From Chloroflexi bacterium HGW-Chloroflexi-3 (GTDB lineage Bacteria; Chloroflexota; Anaerolineae; Anaerolineales; Anaerolineaceae), in contig PHBX01000002.1 in NCBI GenBank assembly GCA_002842045.1, positions 62,001 to 126,000 on the forward strand: a DNA stretch of 64,000 nucleotides. Direction: 5' to 3'. This document shows, piece by piece, positions 40,513 through 49,388 of the stretch. The translations under genes were made by a program, and so were the position numbers. Positions within the stretch are counted from its first letter, which is position 1. Each line of letters starts with the position of its first letter. Under the pieces are notes generated by a model. It was not told where the DNA came from, made no database searches, and saw nothing but the letters and a program-made list of their open reading frames with translations.

Positions 40513-42842
40513 TATGCGTACTCCTTTTGTTGTTTATTTGCTAATGCTTGTTTGAGTATTTCTGGAGTGATGGGAATCTCGAAGAAGTCGATACCAATTG
40601 CATCATAAATCGCATTCAATATAGCCGGCGCAGGACCAATTACAGGGTGTTCACCAATTCCGCGAGCGCCAAATGGACCAACCGTACCTGGGTTTTCGAT
40701 AAAATCAACTGTCTGCTGAGGTGCTTCTTTGTAAGTGGGTAAATGATATTTAAATAAATGAGGATTGGTTATTTTTCCATCCTGATCAAATTCTACCTTT
40801 TCATACAAGGTTGCACCAATTGCCATTAACACACCACCCATTACTGATCCACGGATTTGCATCGGGTTGATCACCTGACCAACATCAAATGTCGATGCGA
40901 AATGATCTACGAAAATCTTACCAGATTTTTTCTCAATTCGAATCTCCGCCGCCTGAGCGCCGAATGTGTATTCAACACCTAAACTACCCTGACCATTGTG
41001 GTCTGGATTGGAATAACGTGGTAAACGGGCATCGGATACCGATTGTGCCACCTCTCCAATGGTTATCCCATCACTGGTTATGTAACCACGGCTGAGTTCA
41101 GGAACTGCAACCCGTATACTGGGGTCGTTTTTCAGAAATACGTATTCACCATCGTAATCCAGATAATCTACATCTGTCTTAAGCACTTGCGCAGCGGTCT
41201 GTTTCAAAACCATAATCAATTTATCTGCTGCTCTAATGATTGCACGGCCGCCCTGGGTGGTGAACATTGACCCAATGGTCTGCCATTCATAAGGAGAATA
41301 TTGAGTATCAATATCATTGTAGACTCTGATGCGCTCAGGTGGGATCTGCAGAGCTTCACCTGCTATTTGCTGAACGATCGTACGTAAGCCCTGACCTACT
41401 TCTGCACCGCCCATATTGATGGATATGCTCCCATCAATATTCATCTTGATATAGCACCCTTTGGTTGAAAATGGAGCACCTTTTGGTGATTTCATTAATG
41501 CAGCAAAACCACGACCATAATAAAAGTTTTCATCTTCATGCAAAGATTCTTTTGAGAAAACCAGATTCTGAACTTTCTTAGCACAGGCTTTCATGTCCCC
41601 ATTCGTTTTCCACATCAATTCGCCAAGTGAGTTTACTTTTCCCTCACAGAGATAATTCATTTCCCTTAATTCAAACGAATCCATCCCTAATTTTCTCGCA
41701 AGAATTTCCATTAATCTTTCGGTCGCAAACTGTGCTTCCTGGTGTCCATATCCTCGATAAGCACCGACTGGTGGGGTGTTTGTATAAACCGTGTAACCAG
41801 TCAAATCACAATGATCGAATTCATACGGGCCAGTGCAATTATGAGTAGCTGCAATCGTTACATTTACGGCAGTATCAGCATAAGCACCACCGGAATGCAA
41901 CACCTTAGATTCCATCGCAACCAGTTTTCCATCTTTCTTTGCCCCAATTTTCATGATCATTCGGATGCCATGTCCAAGCAATGTGCTTGTGAAATCTTCT
42001 TTACGGGAAGCAACCCATTTCACTGGATAGCCCGGGACAAAACTGGCAATGTAAGCTACAGTCTGTTCGACGGTGATATCTGATTTGTAACCAAAGCATC
42101 CACCAATATCCGGGATATGAACCCGAACATCTGATTCTGGTAGCCCATAAGAATGGGCCAGGTCCTGTCGAATAATAAATGGACAAATGGAAGATGACCA
42201 TGCTTCGATTGTATTGTCTTCTTTAAACCAGACAATCGATCCATGTGGTTCAATCGCTGAGCATGAGCCAAATGGATATAGAAAATCGCCTTCGACCACC
42301 ACATCCGCTTCTGAAAAACCGTCTTTGCCCTTTCCCTTTTTTAGGTGGTAAAGATTAGCAACATTCGTCCCAGGTTGAGGTTTTAATGTGGGGAGATGCC
42401 AATAATCACCATTTTCCTCATGAATCAAAACTGCATCTTCACGCATTGAATCACGGGCATCGATATAGACCGGTAAAGGTTCGTACACAACCTTGATTTT
42501 CTCAAGGGCTTTCTGGGAATTCAAAGTGGTGTCTGCAACTACAGCTGCGACTGGTTCTCCAATGTATCTTACTTTTTCATCAGCCATAGGGACAATGTCT
42601 TTAATGTTATCCCCATAATGTAATTTACACTCTTTACCAGTTACGACTTTTACAACACCAGGCATTTTTTCTGCTTCAGAGGTATCAATTGAAATAATTC
42701 TGGCATGAGCGTACTCAGGGCGCAAGATTGCCGCATGGAGCATTCCCGGCAAACGAATATCATCAAGATATTGTGCTTTCCCTGTTACTTTATTGATTGC
42801 ATCAGGTCTGATGTAAGATTTTCCGATATATTTGTAATTCAT
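40512..42842 (-). CDS. xanthine dehydrogenase-type molybdopterin-binding subunit
   Basis: The 776-residue catalytic subunit hydroxylates an aromatic N-heterocycle at a molybdopterin site. Visible: IGKSYIRPDAINKVTGKAQYLDDI at the N-terminus, VRYIGEPVAAVVAD, GAYRGYGHQEAQFATER near residue 368 (a conserved Arg in xanthine dehydrogenases), GGAEVGQGLRTIVQQIA near residue 468 and GARGIGEHPVIGPAP near residue 740 (catalytic Glu). The AYxCSFR active-site loop of form I CO dehydrogenase is absent. No FAD subunit gene adjoins. Purine importer genes upstream make xanthine or hypoxanthine likely substrates. Confidence 0.9.
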   Translation of the reverse strand: MNYKYIGKSYIRPDAINKVTGKAQYLDDIRLPGMLHAAILRPEYAHARIISIDTSEAEKMPGVVKVVTGKECKLHYGDNIKDIVPMADEKVRYIGEPVAAVVADTTLNSQKALEKIKVVYEPLPVYIDARDSMREDAVLIHEENGDYWHLPTLKPQPGTNVANLYHLKKGKGKDGFSEADVVVEGDFLYPFGSCSAIEPHGSIVWFKEDNTIEAWSSSICPFIIRQDLAHSYGLPESDVRVHIPDIGGCFGYKSDITVEQTVAYIASFVPGYPVKWVASRKEDFTSTLLGHGIRMIMKIGAKKDGKLVAMESKVLHSGGAYADTAVNVTIAATHNCTGPYEFDHCDLTGYTVYTNTPPVGAYRGYGHQEAQFATERLMEILARKLGMDSFELREMNYLCEGKVNSLGELMWKTNGDMKACAKKVQNLVFSKESLHEDENFYYGRGFAALMKSPKGAPFSTKGCYIKMNIDGSISINMGGAEVGQGLRTIVQQIAGEALQIPPERIRVYNDIDTQYSPYEWQTIGSMFTTQGGRAIIRAADKLIMVLKQTAAQVLKTDVDYLDYDGEYVFLKNDPSIRVAVPELSRGYITSDGITIGEVAQSVSDARLPRYSNPDHNGQGSLGVEYTFGAQAAEIRIEKKSGKIFVDHFASTFDVGQVINPMQIRGSVMGGVLMAIGATLYEKVEFDQDGKITNPHLFKYHLPTYKEAPQQTVDFIENPGTVGPFGARGIGEHPVIGPAPAILNAIYDAIGIDFFEIPITPEILKQALANKQQKEYA

Positions 42843-42877
42843 ACAAATTTCTCCTTTCTTAAAATGCTAACCTACAC

Positions 42878-43801
42878 CTATTCTCGCCGATAAGGTTTAA
42901 GTAAAGCTGCAGGGTAAGAAGCATTCCTTCCGGCTAATACCAATGCAATAATAGTTACAACATATGGTAATGCCAAAAAAGTCTCGTAAGGAATCGGTAA
43001 CTGCAATCCCATTGCCTGTAACCGAAGTTGCAGAGCAAAGGTACCCCCAAAGATGAGTGCTCCACCCATGACTTTTACCGGTGACCAATTACCAAAAATG
43101 ACAATCGCAATGGCTACCCATCCTCGACCAGCAATAATTCCATGCGTAAAGGCACCCAGTTGAGCCAGAGAAAGGAAAGCACCTCCAGCAGCCATTAATC
43201 CACCGCCAATTGCCAAAACACCATACCTTACCAGATATACATTAACACCGGCTGCATCAACAGCTTCCGGATTTTCTCCTACTGCTCTGATGTTTAACCC
43301 AAATCGTGTTTTAAATAAGATAAACCAGGCTAGGGGAACGATCACCAGAAAGGTTATGTATGTCAATAAGTATTGTTGGGTAATTGTGCCCAGAATTGGT
43401 ATATCACCAAATGGATTTACCGCCTGGAATGATGGAATAGATGGGGGTGTAGAACGACCACCATAAACCAATCGAAAACCGAATAGCGATAAGCCTGTTA
43501 AAAGTAACGTAATTCCAAGACCAGATACATGCTGGTTTACGCCTAATGTGACTGTGAGCAGTCCCATCAATAAACCTGCAATGACACCACTCATAATAGC
43601 TACGAATAGACCCGTCCATAAGGAGCCGCTTTTATCGGCAACAAAGAAGCCAATGAAAGCACCAAAATACATAATTCCTTCTATACCCAGATTAAGAATA
43701 CCTGCCCGTTCTGAGTAAGTTTCTCCAATGGCTGCCAATAGGATAGGAGTGGACACACGAAATGTAGCTGTAATTAAATTTACAAGAAAGACTTCCATCA
43801 C
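42878..43801 (-). CDS. nucleoside ABC transporter permease (NupQ/YufQ type)
   Basis: A 307-residue inner-membrane permease of the BPD_transp_2 family, with about nine helices. Typical: ERAGILNLGIEGIMYFGAF near residue 32 and LRAVGENPEAVDAAGVNV-like RAVGENPEAVDAAGVNVY near residue 175. The gene order (BMP lipoprotein, two-domain ATPase, longer permease, shorter permease) is that of nucleoside importers such as YufNOPQ/NupNOPQ. The 5' end overlaps the first permease by 4 nt; 35 nt to the Mo hydroxylase gene. Confidence 0.88.
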   Translation of the reverse strand: MMEVFLVNLITATFRVSTPILLAAIGETYSERAGILNLGIEGIMYFGAFIGFFVADKSGSLWTGLFVAIMSGVIAGLLMGLLTVTLGVNQHVSGLGITLLLTGLSLFGFRLVYGGRSTPPSIPSFQAVNPFGDIPILGTITQQYLLTYITFLVIVPLAWFILFKTRFGLNIRAVGENPEAVDAAGVNVYLVRYGVLAIGGGLMAAGGAFLSLAQLGAFTHGIIAGRGWVAIAIVIFGNWSPVKVMGGALIFGGTFALQLRLQAMGLQLPIPYETFLALPYVVTIIALVLAGRNASYPAALLKPYRRE

Positions 43802-44868
43802 ATCCTCCTGATCCGATATCTTTGCAAAAGCAACACACCTAAAGCGACTAGAAGCATGGTAGCCTGGGTAACTTCTCCCAGATAAACTGGAACTCCCAAA
43901 GCTCGACTGAGTGTCTGTGCTCCAGTATCAACGAGGCCGAAGAACATTGCTGCCAATCCGACACCGAATGCATTCAATGAACCAAGGGTAGCAATGATGA
44001 CTCCGGTATACCCATATCCAGGTGAAATTTCACCGATCAAGTGGAAATGAATTCCTGCTACTTCGGCAACACCGGCGATACCAGCGATGCCGCCACTAAT
44101 CAGCGCAGCCGTTAATATGGTGCGATTAACTTTGATACCTGCAAATTTTGCTGCTGGTTTTCCCAATCCCACTGCTCGCATTTTAAGACCAAATGATGTC
44201 CGTGTCATAACAATCCATAAAATTATGATCAGGACAATGGCTAAAATGAATCCAAAATTTAATCTTGAGCGAGGAATGAGTTTAAAAAACACTGCAGAAG
44301 GTGCAATATCAGGTGACTGAGGCCATCCCGAGTTAGGATCCCTCCAGGGACCATTCAATATTGCGCTCACGATGTACGCCATGACGGAGTTCATCAACAA
44401 AGTTGTTACTACTTCATCAACGGCCAGTTTTACTTTTAGCAAGGCTGGGATTAATGCCCAGGCCATTCCTGCAACAAATCCACCGACTATCATTAATGGT
44501 AAAGCAACAATTGCTGGAACACCGTGCATTGACATACCAATTCCTGTAGCCGCAATAGCGCCAGCGTATAATTGACCTTCAGCTCCAATGTTGTAATATC
44601 CAGTTGCGAATGCATAGGTTACAGCTACGCCGGTTATCATTAATGGAGTAGATTTGACCAGTATCTCTAATAGAGAAACCTTATTTTCAAGTGGAGCAAA
44701 AAGAAAATAATAATAAGCATCAAATGGATTTGCATCCGCCAATAAAATCAAAACTGAGGTGAGGATAAAAGTTCCAATCAAGGCGAGAACAGGAATGAGC
44801 GGTTTGACCCAAAAAGGTGGGTTGTCCGTTTTCACCAGGCGCCATCGAGGTTTTTCATTGTTTTCCAT
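43798..44868 (-). CDS. nucleoside ABC transporter permease (NupP/YufP type)
   Basis: A 356-residue permease partner of the previous gene, about ten helices. Family marks: PLMITGVAVTYAFATGYYNIGAEGQLY near residue 75 and KMRAVGLGKPAAKFAGIKV near residue 230. A cytoplasmic basic start (MENNEKPRWRLVKTD) precedes the first helix. The start shares one nt with the ATPase stop (44868), and the end overlaps the second permease by 4 nt, so translation is coupled. Forms the heterodimeric channel for purine nucleosides or bases. Confidence 0.88.
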   Translation of the reverse strand: MENNEKPRWRLVKTDNPPFWVKPLIPVLALIGTFILTSVLILLADANPFDAYYYFLFAPLENKVSLLEILVKSTPLMITGVAVTYAFATGYYNIGAEGQLYAGAIAATGIGMSMHGVPAIVALPLMIVGGFVAGMAWALIPALLKVKLAVDEVVTTLLMNSVMAYIVSAILNGPWRDPNSGWPQSPDIAPSAVFFKLIPRSRLNFGFILAIVLIIILWIVMTRTSFGLKMRAVGLGKPAAKFAGIKVNRTILTAALISGGIAGIAGVAEVAGIHFHLIGEISPGYGYTGVIIATLGSLNAFGVGLAAMFFGLVDTGAQTLSRALGVPVYLGEVTQATMLLVALGVLLLQRYRIRRM

Positions 44869-46367
44869 TATGCCTTCTCTCTGAGTGCACCGGACATCAT
44901 TAACCCTAATTTTTCAGGTGTAGCATTCTGAGCATTGATCGTTCCGACAATTTCACCTTCGTAAATAACCGCAATCCGGTCAGATATGCTTAAAATTTCA
45001 TCCAGGTCTTCTGATATCAACATGACCGCAGCACCTCTGGTTCGCTGCTCCAATAATTGTTGACGGACATATTCCGTCGCACCTACATCAAGTCCTCTGG
45101 TTGGTTGTGGAGCGATAACCACTTCAGGTTGCCTGGATAGAACTCTTGCCAGCAACACCTTTTGCATATTTCCACCAGAAAGTGTTCGAATTCTATCGGT
45201 AGGTTTTGCTTTTATTTGAAAATTCTTAATCAATTCATTTGCATTCTTGCGAATTGCTTGTTTATCCAGGAAACCATTTTTAGAGTATTCATCCAAATGT
45301 TCAAGCGCAAGATTTTCATACACCGTCAGGTCGCCAACGACACCTTCATGTCTATCTTCTGGAATGCGACCTATTCCCATTTTTGAGAATTCTGAGGGAT
45401 CTTTACCTACTAAATTTTTATCATTTATTTTTATTACACCGCTAATTGGTGCCTTAACACCACTTAAGATCTCAGCTAGTTCTTTTTGACCATTACCTCC
45501 AACACCAGCGATTCCCAGGATTTCTCCAGATCTGATTGATAATTTTAAATTCTTCAAAGCAGGAAGACCTTTGTCATCCAATGCACACAAGTCCTCAACT
45601 TCTAGTATTTTCTTGTTATCAGGATTAATTTCAGTTTGTCTTGTGACACCAAACGTATCACGACCAACCATCATAGCTGCTAATTGTTTTTGGGTAACAT
45701 TAACTGTATCAACCGTACCAATAGATTTTCCATCCCGTAGGACAGTGACACGATCTGTAATTTTTGTAACTTCATCTAATTTATGGCTAATAAAAATAAC
45801 CGATAAACCATCTTTTCGAAGTCGATCAAGTGTTTCAAATAAACTATCAACTTCTTGTGGTACAAGAACTGCTGTAGGTTCATCAAGAATCAAAACTTTT
45901 GCATTACGATATAATGCTTTCAGAATTTCAACTCTCTGTCTTTGACCTACTGATAAATGTCTGACGATGGATTTTGGATTTATATCCAAACTGAACTGGT
46001 TAGCCGCTTCGCCCACCTTTTTTTCTATTGCAGCTTGATCTAGTACGAAGCTATCTGTGTAACCAAGAACAACATTTTCAGCCACTGTCATTGGGGGTAC
46101 CAGAGCAAAGTGTTGTGTAACCATTCCAACACCTTTTTTAATGGCATCCTTAGGTGAATTTATTGTAACTTTCTCGCCATCTATAAAAATATCGCCGGTT
46201 GTTTGTTGATAAAGACCATATAAAATCCTCATCAATGTAGTTTTTCCGGCTCCATTTTCGCCTAATAAAGCGTGAATTTCACCTTTGCGAAGCTGAAAAT
46301 CGACATGGTCGTTTGCCACCAGTTCACCAAATATTTTGGTGACCTTTTGCATTTCTACGATGTACAT
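44868..46367 (-). CDS. nucleoside ABC transporter ATPase with two ABC domains (NupO/YufO type)
   Basis: A 499-residue ATPase with two fused nucleotide-binding domains. Domain 1: Walker A GENGAGKTTLM (residue 36), signature LSVGQRQRVEILKAL (residue 140), Walker B VLILDEPTAVL. Domain 2: degenerate Walker A GVGGNGQKELAE (residue 292), LSGGNMQKVLLARVL signature and VVIAPQPTRGLD in place of Walker B with DEP. A degenerate second site is typical of the sugar/nucleoside (CUT2-like) ATPases. Drives import by the two permeases downstream. A gap of 105 nt with a strong hairpin separates it from the BMP gene. Confidence 0.9.
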   Translation of the reverse strand: MYIVEMQKVTKIFGELVANDHVDFQLRKGEIHALLGENGAGKTTLMRILYGLYQQTTGDIFIDGEKVTINSPKDAIKKGVGMVTQHFALVPPMTVAENVVLGYTDSFVLDQAAIEKKVGEAANQFSLDINPKSIVRHLSVGQRQRVEILKALYRNAKVLILDEPTAVLVPQEVDSLFETLDRLRKDGLSVIFISHKLDEVTKITDRVTVLRDGKSIGTVDTVNVTQKQLAAMMVGRDTFGVTRQTEINPDNKKILEVEDLCALDDKGLPALKNLKLSIRSGEILGIAGVGGNGQKELAEILSGVKAPISGVIKINDKNLVGKDPSEFSKMGIGRIPEDRHEGVVGDLTVYENLALEHLDEYSKNGFLDKQAIRKNANELIKNFQIKAKPTDRIRTLSGGNMQKVLLARVLSRQPEVVIAPQPTRGLDVGATEYVRQQLLEQRTRGAAVMLISEDLDEILSISDRIAVIYEGEIVGTINAQNATPEKLGLMMSGALREKA

Positions 46368-46382
46368 TTTTTCTCCGACATT

Positions 46383-46410
46383 TCTCTCCCCTCTATGAAG
46401 AGGGGAGAGA
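46383..46410 (-). terminator. strong hairpin between the binding-protein and ATPase genes
   Basis: An 11-bp perfect stem (TCTCTCCCCTC / GAGGGGAGAGA) with a 6-nt loop lies 62 nt after the BMP stop and 16 nt before the ATPase ATG. There is no long T run after it, so it may be an attenuator or 3'-end stabiliser that keeps binding-protein mRNA more abundant than transporter mRNA, as is common for ABC importers. Confidence 0.6.
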
Positions 46411-46472
46411 GAAATTTCTATATCAATAATAATGTCAGGTGAAAAGTGGTAAGCCCTGACATAATTGTGAAT

Positions 46473-47489
46473 TTAATTCGAACCAGCTGGAGCTTCTTCT
46501 GCAATGTTCACGCGGAAGAGACCATCTTTAATTTCCTGTTCGCGTTGTTGTACGAGGCTAAGAATATCAGCTGGTAATTTTGCATCCATACCATGCCATG
46601 AAGCTAATGATGCTCCACCTTTACCAACCATGCTAAAATCTTTCAAATCCTGTGCAGTAAATGTACCACCTTTCACCTGATTAATGACATACTCTACAGT
46701 TGGTGTCATATTCCAAACCGGGCTATTAACAACAAAACCAGGTCCTAATTCATATTGGTCACTCATGTTTCCAAATGCATATAATCCATTCTCGACGGCA
46801 GCGTCAATGACGCCAAATCGTTCAGCAAAAAGAACGTCAGCACCATTGTCGACCTGGGCAAGAGCAGCTTCTTTTGCAGCAGCCGGATCAAACCAGCTGT
46901 TGATAAAGGAAACAAGAACTGTAGCTTCGGGATTTACTTCTTTGACACCTTCAATGAAAGCATTCACGATACGATTAACTTCAGGCACCGGAAGACCCCC
47001 AACAACACCAATTACACCTGTTTCAGTTAAACCGCCAGCCATTAAACCACAAAGATAAGCTGGTTCATGGATCCAGTTGTCAAATACCGCAACGTTGGGT
47101 TCTGATGGTCCAAAACCTGAACCGAAAACGAAAGCGATTTCAGGGTAGTCCTTGGCAACACGACGGACGGCTTCTTCATTACCGAAAGCATCTCCAAAAA
47201 TTGCAGCGGGTTTCTTACTCTCAGAAACTTCGCGCAAGATTCTTTCCATATCACCAGAGTAACCAATATCGTCGGTGTACTCATATTTGATTTTGCCTTC
47301 TTCTGCAGCTTTCTTTAAGGCTGTGTGGATAACACCATCCCAGGGTTCTTCAATAGCTGTGGCAAATGCACCAAAGAACAATGGTACATCGCTGGTTGTT
47401 ACTTCTGGTGCTGTTTCAGTTGGTTTACAAGCTGAAAGCAGAACTGTGAGTAAAAGAGCGAATACAAGAATAACTTTTAGTTGCTTCAT
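46473..47489 (-). CDS. BMP-family (PnrA-type) nucleoside-binding lipoprotein
   Basis: The 338-residue substrate-binding lipoprotein has a signal ending LLSAC at residue 21, then a BMP domain: EPWDGVIHTALKKAAEEGK, FGDAFGNEEAVRRVAKDYPEI, NWIHEPAYLCGLMAGGLTE (the AGxLAG-like helix) and GVIGVVGGLPVPEVNRI. BMP proteins of this set bind purine nucleosides outside the membrane. First gene of the seven-gene operon. SD GGAGAAG before the ATG. The neighbouring Mo hydroxylase suggests that imported purines are oxidised. Confidence 0.9.
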   Translation of the reverse strand: MKQLKVILVFALLLTVLLSACKPTETAPEVTTSDVPLFFGAFATAIEEPWDGVIHTALKKAAEEGKIKYEYTDDIGYSGDMERILREVSESKKPAAIFGDAFGNEEAVRRVAKDYPEIAFVFGSGFGPSEPNVAVFDNWIHEPAYLCGLMAGGLTETGVIGVVGGLPVPEVNRIVNAFIEGVKEVNPEATVLVSFINSWFDPAAAKEAALAQVDNGADVLFAERFGVIDAAVENGLYAFGNMSDQYELGPGFVVNSPVWNMTPTVEYVINQVKGGTFTAQDLKDFSMVGKGGASLASWHGMDAKLPADILSLVQQREQEIKDGLFRVNIAEEAPAGSN

Positions 47490-47848
47490 TTTGGAACTTC
47501 TCCTTGGTTAGTTAGATTTTGATTGATAAAAATCGACTACAGAACAAAATGGTCAATAACTTTTTGTTAATTTCACCTCCTGGGAATAGATTTCTAATTA
47601 ATTTGGAAAAACGCAATTGGATTAATTTGCTTATGAAAATTGCATGGAAAGTATAATACTAAACAATAAAAGTGGTTGAAAATTAATTACAATAAAATTT
47701 AATTCAGTATTAGTTTATAAAGCTTTTCAAAAAAAATCAAGACATTTTTTCAAAAATATGTAATTTGTCTGACATTTCAGGATGATTAATCCGATTTATA
47801 ACAATTAATGAAAAATAAATGCCAACACAGGTAGGATATAATAATTAA
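47490..47848. other. intergenic control region between BMP and LuxR-kelch genes
   Basis: 359 nt without a gene. It must hold the promoter of the purine operon. On the minus strand it has an orphan, perfect Shine-Dalgarno AGGAGGTG (plus 47574-47581) that is not followed by a start codon at normal distance. The same CAGGAGGTGAAAT context precedes the amidohydrolase gene. At the right end a TATAAT (47837-47842) serves the LuxR-kelch gene. AT-rich; no operator identified. Confidence 0.5.
47837..47842 (+). promoter_or_regulatory. TATAAT box 6 nt before the LuxR-kelch gene
   Basis: Perfect TATAAT ending 6 nt before ATG 47849, without a well-placed Shine-Dalgarno; predicts a leaderless transcript. 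The -35 position (AATAAA) is weak. Confidence 0.45.
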
Positions 47849-49195
47849 ATGACTGATGAAAATGAACTAAGCGACCGCGAAATAGAAATCATTCGGTTAG
47901 TTGCAACTGGAGCCAGTAATAAAGAAATTGCCAATGCATTAACAATCAGTCCTAACACAGTAAAAGTACATTTAAGAAATATTTTTGGAAAATTAGGGGT
48001 TTTATCCAGAACTGAAGCAACCATGACAGCGATACGGATGGGTCTGGTCGAACCACCAGGATCTGCGAATCAGACTGGAAACCGGAATGAGGTTTCACCA
48101 GCCGATGACATGAATTGGCAGGTACAACAGCAAGATATCATAACACCTGTTACCTCAAAGAGGGGTTTATTAACAATTATCGGGTTTGGCCTTATTATTC
48201 TTGTCCTGGCAGGATTTCTACTTAATCGTGTATTGTTTACCTCAAATGAGCCTAATGGTGGGATTACAGTGGCTGAATTGGAGGAATTAAGTTCAAAGCG
48301 ATGGACGACTATGCAAAATTTACCTCAAGCGTTATCCGGCATGGGTTTTGTCCGTTATGAAAATAAGTTTTTGGTATTTGGCGGTGTCAGTGAAAATTCA
48401 ATTTCTGACAAATTATTTATTTACGATTTAGATATGGATGCCTGGTCAGAAGGAGCCATACTTCCAACGGCCCTAAAAGACATTCAGGTAGCCATCTTGG
48501 GTGAGAGGATATACCTTCCGGGTGGAATTGATGGTAATAACGAAGTTAATTCCGGATTATTGGTCTACAATCCTAGAAACAACAATTGGGAAAAAGGTGC
48601 TGAGTTGCCAATTCCAATCAGCAGTTATGCATTAGCGCCATATGAAGGAAAGATTTATTTATTTGGAGGCTTTGATGGAAAAAATTACCTGGATAGCATT
48701 TATGCTTTCGATCCTGGAATAAACGAGTGGATCCTTTACGGCAGCATGGAAACGAACAGAGCTTATTCTTCCGCAGTTGTATTGGGCGGTCAAATCCATT
48801 TGATGGGTGGAAAGAATGAGTCAGGGGTTTTAGTTGATCACAGTGTGTACCACCCCCAAAGAGAAATTTTAGGAGAAGATGCCTGGGAAGATGCAGCCGA
48901 TTTGCCTGAAGCCCGATATGGAATGAATTCAATTGTCCTGGCTGATATGGTTTACACAGCAGGTGGAAAAAATTTGAATGAAGAATTCTTACCCGTCATC
49001 CAATATTTACCCCCCAAAGATTCCTGGATGGAAATAGATTCTCCACCGATTGAAATTGGAATTTCCCCAGCTGTCTTACCATATGAAACCAGGCTGTATA
49101 TTCTGGGCGGATTGAATTCTGAAGGTTACTCAGATCAATCATTGGTATATCAGGCAGTTTATACGGTTCTCGTACCTGTTATTCAAAAAGATTAA
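47849..49195 (+). CDS. LuxR-type HTH protein with membrane helix and six-kelch extracytoplasmic domain
   Basis: The 448-residue protein begins with a LuxR/GerE DNA-binding domain (residues 5-65: LSDREIEIIRLVATGASNKEIA and NTVKVHLRNIFGKLGV), without a receiver domain. A linker leads to one membrane helix (LLTIIGFGLIILVLAGFLL, about residues 110-130). Six kelch repeats follow, each with a GG after a strand (FGG, PGG, FGG, MGG, AGG and LGG), enough for a six-bladed propeller outside the cell. It looks like a one-component membrane-bound transcription factor whose propeller senses an external ligand or protein; targets unknown. Terminator follows at once. Confidence 0.78.
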   Translation: MTDENELSDREIEIIRLVATGASNKEIANALTISPNTVKVHLRNIFGKLGVLSRTEATMTAIRMGLVEPPGSANQTGNRNEVSPADDMNWQVQQQDIITPVTSKRGLLTIIGFGLIILVLAGFLLNRVLFTSNEPNGGITVAELEELSSKRWTTMQNLPQALSGMGFVRYENKFLVFGGVSENSISDKLFIYDLDMDAWSEGAILPTALKDIQVAILGERIYLPGGIDGNNEVNSGLLVYNPRNNNWEKGAELPIPISSYALAPYEGKIYLFGGFDGKNYLDSIYAFDPGINEWILYGSMETNRAYSSAVVLGGQIHLMGGKNESGVLVDHSVYHPQREILGEDAWEDAADLPEARYGMNSIVLADMVYTAGGKNLNEEFLPVIQYLPPKDSWMEIDSPPIEIGISPAVLPYETRLYILGGLNSEGYSDQSLVYQAVYTVLVPVIQKD

Positions 49196-49208
49196 AGGAA
49201 ATATTAAA

Positions 49209-49235
49209 AAAAACTGATTCGATGATCAGTTTTTT
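49209..49235 (+). terminator. terminator after the LuxR-kelch gene
   Basis: 10-bp stem (49209-49218 / 49225-49234) with a 6-nt loop and a T run; flanked by A and T runs on both sides, so it may also terminate the minus-strand tRNA-Gly transcript. Confidence 0.8.
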
Positions 49236-49238
49236 AGG

Positions 49239-49310
49239 AGCGGGAGACGGGATTCGAACCCGCGAATGTTAGCTTGGAAGGCTAATGCCTTACCACTTGG
49301 CGACTCCCGC
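49239..49310 (-). tRNA. tRNA-Gly (UCC)
   Basis: Cloverleaf on the minus strand: acceptor GCGGGAG / CTCCCGC, discriminator T, D-arm GCCAAGTGGTAAGGC, anticodon stem TTAGC-CTTCCAA-GCTAA with anticodon TCC, T-arm CGCGGGTTCGAATCCCG. CCA is not encoded. Reads GGA/GGG codons. Confidence 0.96.
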
Positions 49311-49388
49311 GTGACGTTGGCTATTATACCACTGTTGAATTCTTTGTGAAGGTTGTGATGAGGTTGTGATGAGGAAAATTTTGGAATT

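Noticed and set aside
40512..42842. Aerobic CO dehydrogenase large subunit (CoxL)
   Set aside because: The AYxCSFR loop of form I CO dehydrogenase is missing; the GAYRGYG context and the purine importer fit xanthine dehydrogenase-type enzymes.
49346..49376. Short tandem repeat of GGTTGTGATGA next to tRNA-Gly
   Set aside because: Only two copies of 11-12 nt; too short for a CRISPR, and no attachment-site duplication of the tRNA end was found.
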